A DNA stretch of 64,000 nt. It comes from Pararhizobium polonicum (GTDB lineage Bacteria > Pseudomonadota > Alphaproteobacteria > Rhizobiales > Rhizobiaceae). The notes beneath the pieces are model-generated. The model ran no database searches, was not told the origin of the DNA, and saw only the letters and a list, made by a program, of their open reading frames with translations. The number at the start of each line of letters is the position of its first letter. The stretch's first letter is position 1. Shown here in pieces: positions 33,243-42,224 of this stretch. The stretch spans positions 1 through 64,000 of the forward strand of contig NZ_LGLV01000012.1 in the NCBI RefSeq assembly GCF_001687365.1. The letters run 5' to 3'. The translations under genes and the position numbers were made by a program.

Positions 33243-34382
33243 ATGATCATCACGTTTGCCGCTGCGGCCGCAATCCTCGTCCTCGTCAATCTTCTCAGCA
33301 TCATCATCGCCGGCTGGCGGATGGCGCCAAGCGGGAAACCGGCTCCGTCGGTCAGGCAACGGCCGCCGGTCTCGATCGTCGTGCCCGCCCGCGGCATCGA
33401 AGCATTCACCACCGAGACGCTCGCGCGCGCCTTTTCGCTCGACTGGCCCGGCTACGAGTTGATCTTTTGCGTCGCCAGTCCGCGCGATCCGGTTGTTGCC
33501 GCGATACGCCGGGCGATGGCCGCACATCCCGGCATTCCCACACGCATCCTGACCGGCGACGACCGGATCAGCGCCAATCCGAAGCTCAACAACTGCGTCA
33601 AGGGCTGGAAGGCCGCCCGGCACGACTGGGTGATCCTGGCCGATTCCAACGTGCTGATGCCAAAGGACTACGTGGCACATCTGATGGCGGGCTGGCACAG
33701 GAACACCGGCCTCGTCTGCTCGACGCCGATCGGCGCGCGCCCGGACGGTTTCTGGGCCGAAGTCGAATGCATGTTCCTCAACACCCAGCAGGCCCGCTGG
33801 CAATATGCCGGCGAAGCGCTCGGTTTCGGGTTTGCGCAGGGAAAAAGCATGCTCTGGTTCAAGCCGCTGCTTGACGACAATGGCGGCATCGAAGCGCTCG
33901 CCGCCGAGATTGCCGAGGATGCGGCCGCAACCAAGCTGGTCAATCGTCTGGGATACAAGGTCCATCTTGTCTCCTCCCCCTTCGACCAGCCGCTCGGCCG
34001 CCGCAGCCGCCACGACGTATGGTCGCGCCAGGCCCGCTGGGCACGCCTGCGCCGCGTCACCTTCCCGCTGTTCTTCACGCCGGAAATTCTGCTCGGCGCC
34101 CTGCCGCCGCTCCTGTTGGCGGTCACGGCTGCCCTGCTCGCAGGCGTCAATGCGCCCGCAACCGCCTTCGCCGTCACTGCCGCAATCTACCTGCCGGAAC
34201 TGGCGCTTGGCCTTGCCAAGGGCTGGCGCGTCTCGCTCCTCTCCCTGCCCGCCATCCTCGTGCGCGACGTCATGCTGCCGCTGGTCTGGATCCGAAGCTG
34301 GGGCAACGGCGCCTTCGTCTGGCGCGGCAACGCCATGACGATCGACAAGAATGCTTGCGAACTGGAAGAGGTGGTGCAGTAG
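33243..34382 (+). CDS. GT21-type (ceramide glucosyltransferase-like) membrane glycosyltransferase
   Basis: A 379-residue membrane glycosyltransferase. An N-terminal helix is followed by a GT-A domain: VSIVVPARG, ILADSNVLMPKDYV (D1/D2 region), EDAAAT (catalytic Asp) and RQARWARL (the (Q/R)xxRW acceptor motif); three or four helices follow. It resembles ceramide glucosyltransferases and rhizobial Agt-type enzymes that make glycosyl-diacylglycerols under phosphate limitation; this is inference. Start ATG 33243 has AGGAACAGTGC upstream. No phosphate-control box was recognised. It lies after the repeat-rich gap. Confidence 0.8.
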   Translation: MIITFAAAAAILVLVNLLSIIIAGWRMAPSGKPAPSVRQRPPVSIVVPARGIEAFTTETLARAFSLDWPGYELIFCVASPRDPVVAAIRRAMAAHPGIPTRILTGDDRISANPKLNNCVKGWKAARHDWVILADSNVLMPKDYVAHLMAGWHRNTGLVCSTPIGARPDGFWAEVECMFLNTQQARWQYAGEALGFGFAQGKSMLWFKPLLDDNGGIEALAAEIAEDAAATKLVNRLGYKVHLVSSPFDQPLGRRSRHDVWSRQARWARLRRVTFPLFFTPEILLGALPPLLLAVTAALLAGVNAPATAFAVTAAIYLPELALGLAKGWRVSLLSLPAILVRDVMLPLVWIRSWGNGAFVWRGNAMTIDKNACELEEVVQ

Positions 34383-34448
34383 AACGGCATGAGGCTTCGC
34401 AGGTTTGATGGCGCGACAAGCCACTCTCTCAGCCAGTTTTATTCCAGC

Positions 34449-34988
34449 TCACGTCGAACGCCGAAAAGGTGCCTTTATCGCCTCCAGAAGGCTACGCTCG
34501 TCACCCTGGAGCCCACTTTGAATCCTCATAAAGCGGCGCGGCCAGACCTCCACATTCTTCGTTTCTCTGGAGGCATGTCTAACGAGGGACTTGTAGAACA
34601 GTTTCAGTTCGTTCGAAGGACCGGCATGGCTACCATCATACCTTACAAAAAAGCTTTGGTAGGAAATCGACAGTCTGAATATGGTTTGATCTGAAAACGG
34701 GAAAGGCACCATCCGCATTGTAAGATGGCCGTCGCCCGCAAATTGATCAACAATATATCTTGAGAGGCCGCTCTTGGCCTCAAGCCATTTGATCACAAAT
34801 CCCTCTTTGGAAAAGGAGGGCGATTTTATAAAAATCTGCACCGCGCCATTCATGAAACCGTCGCGCAATTCGGAAATATCCTCCACCAAACTGCTTTTCT
34901 CATCAACCGCAACGCTTGCCGCCGCAAAGACGGCACTGAGGGTTTCCAGCAGCCGCCTTTCCGTCACGACAAATTCAGTTTCAGTCAT
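34449..34988 (-). CDS. Hypothetical protein
   Basis: 179 residues, no signal peptide or membrane helix. It begins MTETEFVVTERRLLETLSAV, has EISELRDGFMNGAVQIFIK and a C-terminal FRLSISYQSFFVRYDGSH region, and ends with basic residues. I do not recognise a family. ATG 34988 has GGA seven bases upstream; the frame is open to a TTG at 35066. The GC content is visibly lower than that of the flanking genes, suggesting acquisition. It lies between the convergent glycosyltransferase gene and the ABC-2 permease gene. Confidence 0.6.
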   Translation of the reverse strand: MTETEFVVTERRLLETLSAVFAAASVAVDEKSSLVEDISELRDGFMNGAVQIFIKSPSFSKEGFVIKWLEAKSGLSRYIVDQFAGDGHLTMRMVPFPFSDQTIFRLSISYQSFFVRYDGSHAGPSNELKLFYKSLVRHASRETKNVEVWPRRFMRIQSGLQGDERSLLEAIKAPFRRST

Positions 34989-35066
34989 CAGAGCTTCCAA
35001 ATAGCGACTCGAACGCAGTTGATGTCGAAATACGTCCCTCGCCTCAACAATTGAAAAACATCTCAA

Positions 35067-35828
35067 TCAGTTCCGCAACCGGTACCCCGTCCTGAATATC
35101 CACGTCAGCAATCCCATCAGCACGGCCAGAAACACGATGATGATTGCAAAGCTCACCACCGGGTTGACGTCGGCGATCTCGAAGAAGCTCCAGCGGAAGC
35201 CGCTGATGAGATACAGCACCGGATTGAAATGGCTGACCGCCTGCCAGAAGGGCGGCAGCATGTTGACCGAATAGAAGCTGCCGCCAAGGAAGACCAGCGG
35301 CGGGATGACCAGCATCGGGATCAGGTTCAGCTGCTCGAAATCCTTGGCCCAGATGCCGATGATGAAGCCGAACAGGCTGAAGGTGACGGCCGTCAAAACG
35401 AAGAACAGCAGCATCACGAAGGGATGGGCGATCGACAGGTCGACGAACAGCGAGGCTGTCCCCAGGATGATGATGCCGATCATCATGCCCTTGGTCGCCG
35501 CCGCCCCGACATAGCCGAGCACGATCTCGGTCATCGACACCGGCGAAGACAAAAGCTCGTAGATCGTACCGGTAAATTTCGGAAAATAGATGCCGAACGA
35601 GCCGTTGCCGATGCACTGCGTGAGCAGCGTCAGCATGATCAGCCCCGGCGTGATGAAGGCGCCGTAGGAGACCCCGTCGATCTCCTGGATGCGCGAGCCG
35701 ACGGCAGCGCCGAAGACGATGAAATAGAGCGAGGTGGAGATAACCGGCGAGACGACGCTCTGCAAAAGCGTGCGCCGGGTGCGCGCCATCTCGAAGAAAT
35801 AGATCGACTTGATCGCTTCGAGGTTCAT
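35067..35828 (-). CDS. ABC-2 type exporter permease
   Basis: A 253-residue membrane subunit with six helices and the ABC-2 signature region: [21 protein letters not shown], then [20 protein letters not shown] and [20 protein letters not shown]. It belongs to the NodJ/YadH-like exporter group. ATG 35828 overlaps the ATPase stop (ATGA). Substrate is unknown. Fragments matching its 3' end appear twice in the repeat-rich gap 2-2.4 kb away. Confidence 0.88.
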   Translation of the reverse strand: MNLEAIKSIYFFEMARTRRTLLQSVVSPVISTSLYFIVFGAAVGSRIQEIDGVSYGAFITPGLIMLTLLTQCIGNGSFGIYFPKFTGTIYELLSSPVSMTEIVLGYVGAAATKGMMIGIIILGTASLFVDLSIAHPFVMLLFFVLTAVTFSLFGFIIGIWAKDFEQLNLIPMLVIPPLVFLGGSFYSVNMLPPFWQAVSHFNPVLYLISGFRWSFFEIADVNPVVSFAIIIVFLAVLMGLLTWIFRTGYRLRN

Positions 35829-36751
35829 GCTTTTGCTCCCACCAGTTCGACGAAAATGTCCTCGAGCGAGCTTTGCCGCGTCGAGATGTCCTTGAGCCTG
35901 ATCCCGGCTTCGGCCAGTGCCGTCAGCAGCGTGGTGATGCCGGTGCGCTCGCCTGCCGTGTTGTAATCGTAGATCAGCGAATTGCCGCCATCCTCGATCT
36001 TCAGATCGTAGGACGACAACGTCTCGGGGATGGCCGAAACCGGCTCCTGCAGATCGACGCGTAGCTCCTTGCGGCCAAGCTTCTTCATCAGGTCCTTCTT
36101 GTCCTCGATGAGCAGGATCTTGCCGCCATTGATGACGCCCACCCGGTCGGCGATCTCTTCCGCCTCCTCGATGTAGTGCGTCGTCAGGATGATCGTCACG
36201 CCGGTCTCGCGCAGCTTCTCGACCACCTGCCACATGTCCTTGCGCAGGTTGACGTCGACACCGGCGGTCGGCTCGTCGAGGAACAGCACGCGCGGCTCAT
36301 GGGAAAGCGCCTTGGCGATCAGCACCCGGCGCTTCATGCCGCCGGAAAGCTCGCGCAGCATGTTGTCCTTCTTGTCGTAGAGCGACAGGTCCCTCAGCAC
36401 CTTCTCGATATGGGCGGGATTCGGTTTCTTGCCGTGCAGCCCGCGCGAAAAGGACACCGTGTTCCAGACGGTCTCGAACTGGTCGGTCGTCAGTTCCTGC
36501 GGCACCAGCCCGATCATCGAGCGGGTGGCGCGAAAATCCTTGACGACATCGTGGCCGCCGACCAGCACCGTGCCGGACGTTGGATTGACGATGCCGCAGA
36601 TGATCGAGATCAGCGTCGTCTTGCCGGCGCCGTTCGGCCCCAAAAGCGCAAGGATTTCGCCCTCCTCGATATCGAGGCTGACATCCTTGAGCGCCTGAAA
36701 GCCGGACGCATAGGTTTTCACCAGATTGGAAACGGAAACGATGGGCGCCAT
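35825..36751 (-). CDS. ABC-2 type exporter ATP-binding protein
   Basis: A 308-residue ATPase. Walker [13 protein letters not shown], signature [15 protein letters not shown], Walker [13 protein letters not shown], and a C-terminal domain with an EDIFVEL ending, as in NodI/YadG/CcmA-type exporters. First gene of a two-gene operon with the permease. Start ATG 36751. Confidence 0.9.
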   Translation of the reverse strand: MAPIVSVSNLVKTYASGFQALKDVSLDIEEGEILALLGPNGAGKTTLISIICGIVNPTSGTVLVGGHDVVKDFRATRSMIGLVPQELTTDQFETVWNTVSFSRGLHGKKPNPAHIEKVLRDLSLYDKKDNMLRELSGGMKRRVLIAKALSHEPRVLFLDEPTAGVDVNLRKDMWQVVEKLRETGVTIILTTHYIEEAEEIADRVGVINGGKILLIEDKKDLMKKLGRKELRVDLQEPVSAIPETLSSYDLKIEDGGNSLIYDYNTAGERTGITTLLTALAEAGIRLKDISTRQSSLEDIFVELVGAKA

Positions 36752-37095
36752 GAATTTTGTTCCGGGAGGACAGGATTCGGAAAGAGATGCCCTATATGGG
36801 GTGTTCTGCCGAAAATTTCAGCTGCAAAATCGCGAAAAGACGAAAACAGACCGTCAATCGCGATGGCAGCCATGTCCGCCGGGGTTTCGACCGCCGCCAT
36901 CCCGCCGGACCAACGGCTGCGATCGGAAATCCATCCTTTCTGTCATGAAACGGTGATGGTCTTCGCGCATGTTCGCCCCGTGGAACACACAACGCTTGTT
37001 TGATTTGCAAGAACCCGCCCGCAGTCCCCCCTTCGGTAAGGTTCGCTTTAGGCCGGTTTCGACCGGCCATTTTTTTTGCCCGCCCCCTGCTGGCA
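36752..37095. other. Intergenic region with an orphan plus-strand terminator (possible small RNA)
   Basis: A 344-bp gap between two minus-strand genes. It ends in a strong terminator-like hairpin that works only on the plus strand (listed separately), yet no plus-strand gene is nearby. The bases before it (about 36950-37050) are rich in short C and G runs, including six C at 37025, that could form the body of a small RNA. CTATAT at 36791-36796 could be a -10 but lacks a good -35. No clear ORF is supported. Confidence 0.35.
37051..37077 (+). terminator. Orphan rho-independent terminator on the plus strand
   Basis: GGCCGGT-TTCG-ACCGGCC, seven perfect GC-rich pairs with a tetraloop, followed by A and eight T. 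The nearest plus-strand gene ends 2.7 kb upstream, so its natural transcript is unknown; a local small RNA is the simplest guess. Confidence 0.75.
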
Positions 37096-38097
37096 TCACT
37101 TCACGGCGATAACGACCTTGCCTTTCGCGCGACCCGTTTCGACATAGGCCAGTGCCTCGTTGGTCTTTTCGAACGGGAAGATCCGGTCCACCACCGGGCG
37201 TATCACGCCCGTCTCGATCAAAGCGGTGATCTTTGCAAGCTGTCCGCCATTGGCCGTCATGAACAGGAAGGAATAGTGGACGCCCCGGCGTTTTGCTTTT
37301 TTCCGGATACCGAAGCTCAGCAGGCGCATGACCTGTTGCAGCAGCCAGCCGGAACCGTTCTCCCTTGCGAAATCCGCATCCGGCGGACCGGAAATCGAGA
37401 TCAGCTTGCCGCCGGGCTTCAGCACCGAAAGGGATTTCTCCAGCGTGTCCTTGCCAAGACTGTTGAGCACGACGTCATAACCCTGCAGCACTTTTTCGAA
37501 GTCGTCCTTCTTGTAATCGACCACGACATCCGCGCCGAGACTTTTGACCAGATCGATATTGGCTGTGCTGGTCGTCGCCGCCACATGGGCGCCGAGATGC
37601 TTGGCAAGCTGGATCGCAATCGTGCCCACGCCACCCGAGCCGGCATGGATCAGCACCCTCTGTCCCTTCTGCACATTGGCCCGCTCGACCAGCACCTGCC
37701 ATGCCGTCAGCGCAACAAGCGGAATCGACGCGGCCTCCTCCATGGTCAGGTTGGCGGGCTTCAGCGCCACATCGGCCGCGTCGATGGCGATAGACTCGGC
37801 AAATGTCCCGATGCGATCCTGCGCCGGACGCGCATAGACCGCATCACCCGGCTTGAACTGCGTCACCCTGGCTCCGACCTGGACGACGATACCAGCGACG
37901 TCGTTGCCCAGGATCAGCGGCAGCCGGTAGGGCAGGATGAGCTTGAACTCGCCGTCCCGGATCTTGGCATCCAGAACATTCACACTGGCGGCATGGATTT
38001 CCACCATCACATCATTGTCCCGCAGCTCCGGCTGCGGGCTTTCGGTGAAACGCAGCGCGCCGCCCTTCACATAGCGATCGATCAGGAATGATTTCAT
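37096..38097 (-). CDS. NAD(P)-dependent zinc-independent alcohol dehydrogenase/quinone oxidoreductase family (MDR)
   Basis: A 333-residue medium-chain reductase. EIHAASVNVLDAKIRDG and LILGNDVAGIVVQVG form the GroES-like substrate domain; VLIHAGSGGVGTIAIQLAKHLGA near 140-160 is the nucleotide site. No structural zinc Cys cluster is present, so it is of the quinone oxidoreductase type. Substrate is unknown. It lies 44 bases downstream of an SDR gene on the same strand, and the pair faces an HxlR regulator. Confidence 0.88.
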   Translation of the reverse strand: MKSFLIDRYVKGGALRFTESPQPELRDNDVMVEIHAASVNVLDAKIRDGEFKLILPYRLPLILGNDVAGIVVQVGARVTQFKPGDAVYARPAQDRIGTFAESIAIDAADVALKPANLTMEEAASIPLVALTAWQVLVERANVQKGQRVLIHAGSGGVGTIAIQLAKHLGAHVAATTSTANIDLVKSLGADVVVDYKKDDFEKVLQGYDVVLNSLGKDTLEKSLSVLKPGGKLISISGPPDADFARENGSGWLLQQVMRLLSFGIRKKAKRRGVHYSFLFMTANGGQLAKITALIETGVIRPVVDRIFPFEKTNEALAYVETGRAKGKVVIAVK

Positions 38098-38141
38098 CGG
38101 ATTGACTTTCGTTTCTAAGGTCTATGGTGGAGCGGAAGACG

Positions 38142-38957
38142 TCAATCCGCAAGCCGGTTGAATTTCCGCAGGTTTTTGTCGACGAAGGACTCCGGCAGGA
38201 AGCGGCGTATGAAGCGGACCTGTCCGGCTGCTTTGCCTGCCGTGTAGCGCCTTTTGGGCGATGCCGCATTGGCGGCCCTGACGACGGCTCTCGCGACGAT
38301 CTCCGGTGCGTCCCCCTTTTCGACGATATCGCGCATCAGCTTCTCCGCGTCGGCACGAACCGCATCATAGACGGCAAGCGGCCGGTCCGCCCGGATGACA
38401 TTTTCCTCGAAGGAGGTGCGCGTCACGCCGGGCTCGACAAGCACAACGCGGATACCCTGCGTTCGAACCTCATGGTCGAGAGATTCCGAATAGCCCTCGA
38501 TCGCATGCTTGGTCGAGGCATAGAGGGCGTTATAGGGAGCAGGAATGAGCCCGAGTATCGAGCTCAGGTTGACGATCCGGCCCCGGCGCTGGCGTCTCAT
38601 CACAGGCAGGACCGCATTCGTCATGCGCAGGACGCCAAACACATTGACGTCGAACACGGCCTTTGCCTGGGCCGCGGAAGATTCTTCAGCGCCGCCGAGC
38701 AGTCCGATACCGGCATTGTTGACGAGAAGATCGATCCGCCCTGCGCGGCTGAGAACCGCGTCGACGGCAGCCTGCACCGACGCGTCATCCGTGACATCGC
38801 AGATCAGCATCGTGATCCCGTCTTGGGTATCGGGCATCGGTTTTCGGCTGGTGCCGAAGACGCGGTAGCCGTCATGCCGCAGCGCGCGTGCCGTTACCAA
38901 TCCAATCCCGGAGGATGCGCCCGTCACCAGGGCGATGCCGCGTTCTGTCTTGCTCAT
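38142..38957 (-). CDS. SDR family oxidoreductase
   Basis: A 271-residue classical SDR. LVTGASSGIG near residue 10 binds NAD(P), VNNAGIGLLG and NLSSILG follow, and YASTKHAIEG gives the complete catalytic YxxxK. The longer TTG 38966 start is less likely than ATG 38957. The gene is the first of a two-gene unit with the MDR and is read divergently from an HxlR regulator that probably controls it. Confidence 0.9.
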   Translation of the reverse strand: MSKTERGIALVTGASSGIGLVTARALRHDGYRVFGTSRKPMPDTQDGITMLICDVTDDASVQAAVDAVLSRAGRIDLLVNNAGIGLLGGAEESSAAQAKAVFDVNVFGVLRMTNAVLPVMRRQRRGRIVNLSSILGLIPAPYNALYASTKHAIEGYSESLDHEVRTQGIRVVLVEPGVTRTSFEENVIRADRPLAVYDAVRADAEKLMRDIVEKGDAPEIVARAVVRAANAASPKRRYTAGKAAGQVRFIRRFLPESFVDKNLRKFNRLAD

Positions 38958-39002
38958 TGTGTTCAACTTTCATTTTGTCGTGGAACTTCGATGAACAATC
39001 AG

Positions 39003-39023
39003 TTACTATGATTTTAGTAGTAA
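39003..39023. promoter_or_regulatory. Palindromic operator between the SDR and HxlR genes
   Basis: TTACTA, nine bases, TAGTAA: a 21-bp inverted repeat in the 89-bp divergent gap. Its size and AT-rich arms fit sites of HxlR/MarR-type winged-helix dimers, so autoregulation and control of the SDR-MDR pair are inferred. Confidence 0.5.
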
Positions 39024-39046
39024 GTCACTATCAAAAAGATATCGAC

Positions 39047-39478
39047 ATGAAGAATCTTTCAAACCAGCCATGCCTGATCGCCCGCAGCCTTGCCCTTGTC
39101 GGGGACGCATGGAGCATGCTGATCATGCGCGACGCCCATGCGGGGCTGACCCGTTTCGACGAATTCCGCAAAAGTCTGGGTATCGCGCCAACCATGCTGA
39201 CGGCGCGGCTTTCCGCCCTGACCGAAGACGGATTGCTGGAAAAACACCGCTATTCCGAGCGTCCGCCACGGGACGAATATCTGCTGACGCAAGCCGGCCG
39301 CGACTTTCTGCCGGTGCTGTTTGCCATCGGCGCGTGGGGACGCAAGCATCGCAGCGGCGGCCCGGTGACGCGGTTCTTCGATGCCGAGACCGGAACGGAG
39401 ATCGATGCCGTCACCATCGACCGCGTCACCGGCGCTCCGGTCGGAACACGCCCCATCCGGATCGCCGGACCGGAATGA
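39047..39478 (+). CDS. HxlR-family transcriptional regulator
   Basis: A 143-residue winged-helix regulator. The conserved N-terminal Cys is in NQPCLIARSLALVGDAWSML; GLTRFDEFRKSLGIAPTMLTARL is the recognition helix region and GLLEKHRYSERPPRDEY the wing. HxlR proteins often sense electrophiles or oxidants, sometimes through this Cys. It is divergent from the SDR-MDR operon. Confidence 0.9.
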   Translation: MKNLSNQPCLIARSLALVGDAWSMLIMRDAHAGLTRFDEFRKSLGIAPTMLTARLSALTEDGLLEKHRYSERPPRDEYLLTQAGRDFLPVLFAIGAWGRKHRSGGPVTRFFDAETGTEIDAVTIDRVTGAPVGTRPIRIAGPE

Positions 39479-39586
39479 ACGGCCCATAGCAACGCCTCGA
39501 CTTATCCCGCCGCCGGAAGAACCGCCGGGATTGGAAATCTGCCCGTGCGGTCATGAAACGGTGCCGGCCAGTTTTTGGGCTGCACT

Positions 39587-40504
39587 CTACATATCCGCCG
39601 ACACCGGGCGCGATGCCGCGCGCTGCACGATGGCAATCAGCGCCCGCAACGCCGGCGAGGCCTGCCGCCGGCTCGGATAGTAGAGGTAGAAGCCGGGAAA
39701 TCGTGGCGTCCAGTCTGCCAGCAGGGACAGCAGGCGTCCGCTGGCGACCGCCTCGGAAACCTGATCTTCCAGAAGATAGGCGATGCCGAGGCCGTCGATA
39801 GCCGCCCGCACCAGCATGTCGGTGTCATTGACGACGATCTGTCCTTCGACGCCGATCTCGATCTCCTGTCCGTCCCGTTCGAATTCCCACCGGTAAAGGC
39901 TCTGATCGGTCGGCCAGCGATAGTTGAGGCATGAATGACCGCGAAGATCGCCGGGCGTCAACGGCGTTCCGGCGCGCGCGAGATAGGCGGGCGAGGCCAC
40001 GCACATCATCCGCTGCTCGCCGCTGATCGCAACAGCGACCATATCCGCATGAAGCCGTTCGCCAAGCCGGATGCCGGCATCGAAACCGCCGGCCACGATA
40101 TCCACTAGCCCCTCTTCCACCGTCACCTCCAGAACAAGTTCGGGATGCGCCAGCAGAAGCGGCGTCACCAGCGGTGCCAGATGGTGCTGCGCGGCGATCC
40201 GTGTCGTATTGATCCGCAAGGTGCCGGCAATGACGCCGCGCGCGGTCGCAACATGCATCACTGCGGCATCGAGATCGACAAGAGCCGGCCGCAATCGCGA
40301 CAGCAGGCCTTCCCCGGCCTCGCTCAACGAAACACTGCGGGTCGTCCTGTTGAGGAGTGTCACGCCCAGTCTCGCTTCCAGGCGGCCAAGCGTCTGGCTG
40401 AGCGCCGAGGGAGACATGCCCAGATGGGCGCTCGCGCGCCGAAAGCTGCGATGCTCGGCAATCACAGCGAAGGCGCGCAGTTCGGCATAGTCGGATCCGC
40501 GCAT
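39587..40504 (-). CDS. LysR-family transcriptional regulator
   Basis: A 305-residue regulator with an N-terminal HTH (LRAFAVIAEHRSFRRASAHLGMSPSALSQTLGRLE split over two helices) and a substrate-binding effector domain (from about residue 90; LEVTVEEGLVDIVAGGFDAGIRL). Start ATG 40504. It is divergent from the aldo/keto reductase gene across 90 bases, the standard layout for a LysR regulator and its target. Confidence 0.92.
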   Translation of the reverse strand: MRGSDYAELRAFAVIAEHRSFRRASAHLGMSPSALSQTLGRLEARLGVTLLNRTTRSVSLSEAGEGLLSRLRPALVDLDAAVMHVATARGVIAGTLRINTTRIAAQHHLAPLVTPLLLAHPELVLEVTVEEGLVDIVAGGFDAGIRLGERLHADMVAVAISGEQRMMCVASPAYLARAGTPLTPGDLRGHSCLNYRWPTDQSLYRWEFERDGQEIEIGVEGQIVVNDTDMLVRAAIDGLGIAYLLEDQVSEAVASGRLLSLLADWTPRFPGFYLYYPSRRQASPALRALIAIVQRAASRPVSADM

Positions 40505-40521
40505 TGTATATCCTTTGCTTC

Positions 40522-40540
40522 ATAGATCACATCGATCATA
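40522..40540. promoter_or_regulatory. Possible LysR binding site
   Basis: ATAGATC-ACATC-GATCATA with T-N11-A spacing, in the divergent gap between the LysR and aldo/keto reductase genes. Pattern only. Confidence 0.4.
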
Positions 40541-40594
40541 GGCGATTATCAAATCAAAGTTGAGCGGCGATAGTGTTTTCGAAGGAGACAGATC

Positions 40595-41668
40595 ATGACC
40601 AAAGCACTCGATCACTACCGCCTGCTCGGCCGCTCCGGCCTTCGCGTTTCGCCGCTTTCGCTCGGCACCATGACCTTCGGCTCGGACTGGGGATGGGGCG
40701 CGGACGAAGCCGAAGCGCGCCGCATCTTCGATACCTATGTCGATCGGGGCGGAAACTTCATCGACACCGCCAACCGCTACACGGAGGGCACCTCGGAGCG
40801 TTTCATTGGCGCCTTTGCCGGGGGGCGGCGCGACAGCCTCGTCATCGCCACGAAATATACCCTGCCGATGCAGCCCCGCGATCCCAATTCCGGCGGCAAC
40901 CATCGCAAGTCGATGGTCCGCTCGGTCGAGGACAGCCTGAAACGGCTTGGAACCGACTATATCGATCTCCTTTACCTGCATGCCTGGGACAACACGACCC
41001 CGGTCGAGGAGGTGCTGCGCGCCATGGACGACCTCGTGCGGGCGGGCAAGGTCCTGTATCTCGGCCTGTCCGATCTTCCCGCCTGGCAGGTTTCGCGCAT
41101 GCAGGCGATCGCCGATCTGCGCGGCTGGTCGCCGCTCGTCGCGCTGCAGATCGAATACAGCCTGATCGAGCGCACGGGAGAACGCGATCTCGTCCCGATG
41201 GCGGCCGAGATGGGTCTCGGCGTCATTCCGTGGTCGCCGCTGGCAAGCGGCGTGCTTGCAGGCAAATACAGCCGCGCCGATCTCGGCCCGCAACCGGAGG
41301 GATCCGCTGCAGAAGGGACGCGGCGTGACGTCGCTGCCGGCAACGGCTCGCTGACGGAAAGAGGCCTCGTCATTGCCGATACCGTCAAGGACATCGCCAG
41401 TGAACTGGGGTGCTCGCCGTCGCAGGTCGCGCTCGCCTGGACCCTGCTGAACCCCGCCGTCACCGCGCCCATCATCGGTGCGCGCACGCTTGGCCAGCTG
41501 CAGGACAATCTCGGCGCGCTGGATCTCGCGCTGGACGATGCCCATCGTACAAGGCTCGACACCGTCAGCGCCATCGAGCTTGGATTCCCGCATACATTCC
41601 TCGCCCGCCCCATGACCAAGGCGATCATGACCGGCGACGTCCGGATCGAAAACAGAAGACACGCCTGA
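40595..41668 (+). CDS. Aldo/keto reductase
   Basis: A 357-residue NADPH-dependent carbonyl reductase of the Tas/YajO-like AKR type. The catalytic tetrad is visible: Asp and Tyr in NFIDTANRYTEG, Lys in VIATKYT, and His in LLYLHAWD. LNPAVTAPIIGARTLGQLQDN is the cofactor-binding C-terminal region. ATG 40595 has AAGGAG seven bases upstream. Physiological substrate unknown; probably controlled by the divergent LysR protein. Confidence 0.92.
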   Translation: MTKALDHYRLLGRSGLRVSPLSLGTMTFGSDWGWGADEAEARRIFDTYVDRGGNFIDTANRYTEGTSERFIGAFAGGRRDSLVIATKYTLPMQPRDPNSGGNHRKSMVRSVEDSLKRLGTDYIDLLYLHAWDNTTPVEEVLRAMDDLVRAGKVLYLGLSDLPAWQVSRMQAIADLRGWSPLVALQIEYSLIERTGERDLVPMAAEMGLGVIPWSPLASGVLAGKYSRADLGPQPEGSAAEGTRRDVAAGNGSLTERGLVIADTVKDIASELGCSPSQVALAWTLLNPAVTAPIIGARTLGQLQDNLGALDLALDDAHRTRLDTVSAIELGFPHTFLARPMTKAIMTGDVRIENRRHA

Positions 41669-41723
41669 GCGGACACCGGGGGCGGCCGGTGCCGCCCTCT
41701 CCCTCCACCCGCCACGCCTCGAC

Positions 41724-42110
41724 CTACCCCGCCGCCGGAACTTTCCACCAGGCGGGGCACGAATCGTCGAAAGAATGGGATACCGGCTGCAATGCCGCGT
41801 CGTCGCGCGCATCGAAACTGCCGGTCACCAGCGCGATGACCGGCTCATCGTCGACGGCGCCCAGCGTACTGCCGCATGTCGGGCAGAAGGAACGGCTGGA
41901 ATAGTCCGACGACCGGTAGAGCGCGGGCATTCCGCCCTCGCCGGTCCATTCGACGGCATGGCTTGGAAACTCCACCCAGCTGAGCGTCGGTGCGCCGGAA
42001 TGCCGCTGGCAACTTGTGCAGGAGCATGTGTGCGGATTGCCGGGCGTGCCCGTCGCGCGAAACCGGATGCTGCCGCAAAGGCATCCGCCGAGATACTCTC
42101 TGGTCTCCAT
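41724..42110 (-). CDS. GFA (CENP-V/GFA) domain protein
   Basis: A 128-residue zinc-binding protein. Cys groups GGCLCGSIRF, HTCSCTSCQRHSGAP and FCPTCGS are the family metal ligands. Members are annotated as glutathione-dependent formaldehyde-activating or as general beta-tent proteins; enzymatic activity is unproven for most. It converges with the aldo/keto reductase gene. Confidence 0.88.
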   Translation of the reverse strand: METREYLGGCLCGSIRFRATGTPGNPHTCSCTSCQRHSGAPTLSWVEFPSHAVEWTGEGGMPALYRSSDYSSRSFCPTCGSTLGAVDDEPVIALVTGSFDARDDAALQPVSHSFDDSCPAWWKVPAAG

Positions 42111-42224
42111 CGCGAATCCTCGTCCTTCTGTGCCGCGCTACGCCGCAATACAGATTTTCATCGTCCGGACACAGATCGCGGACCGCGCGTTAACGGTTAA
42201 CCCGCGCGCGGCAAAACCGTCCGC

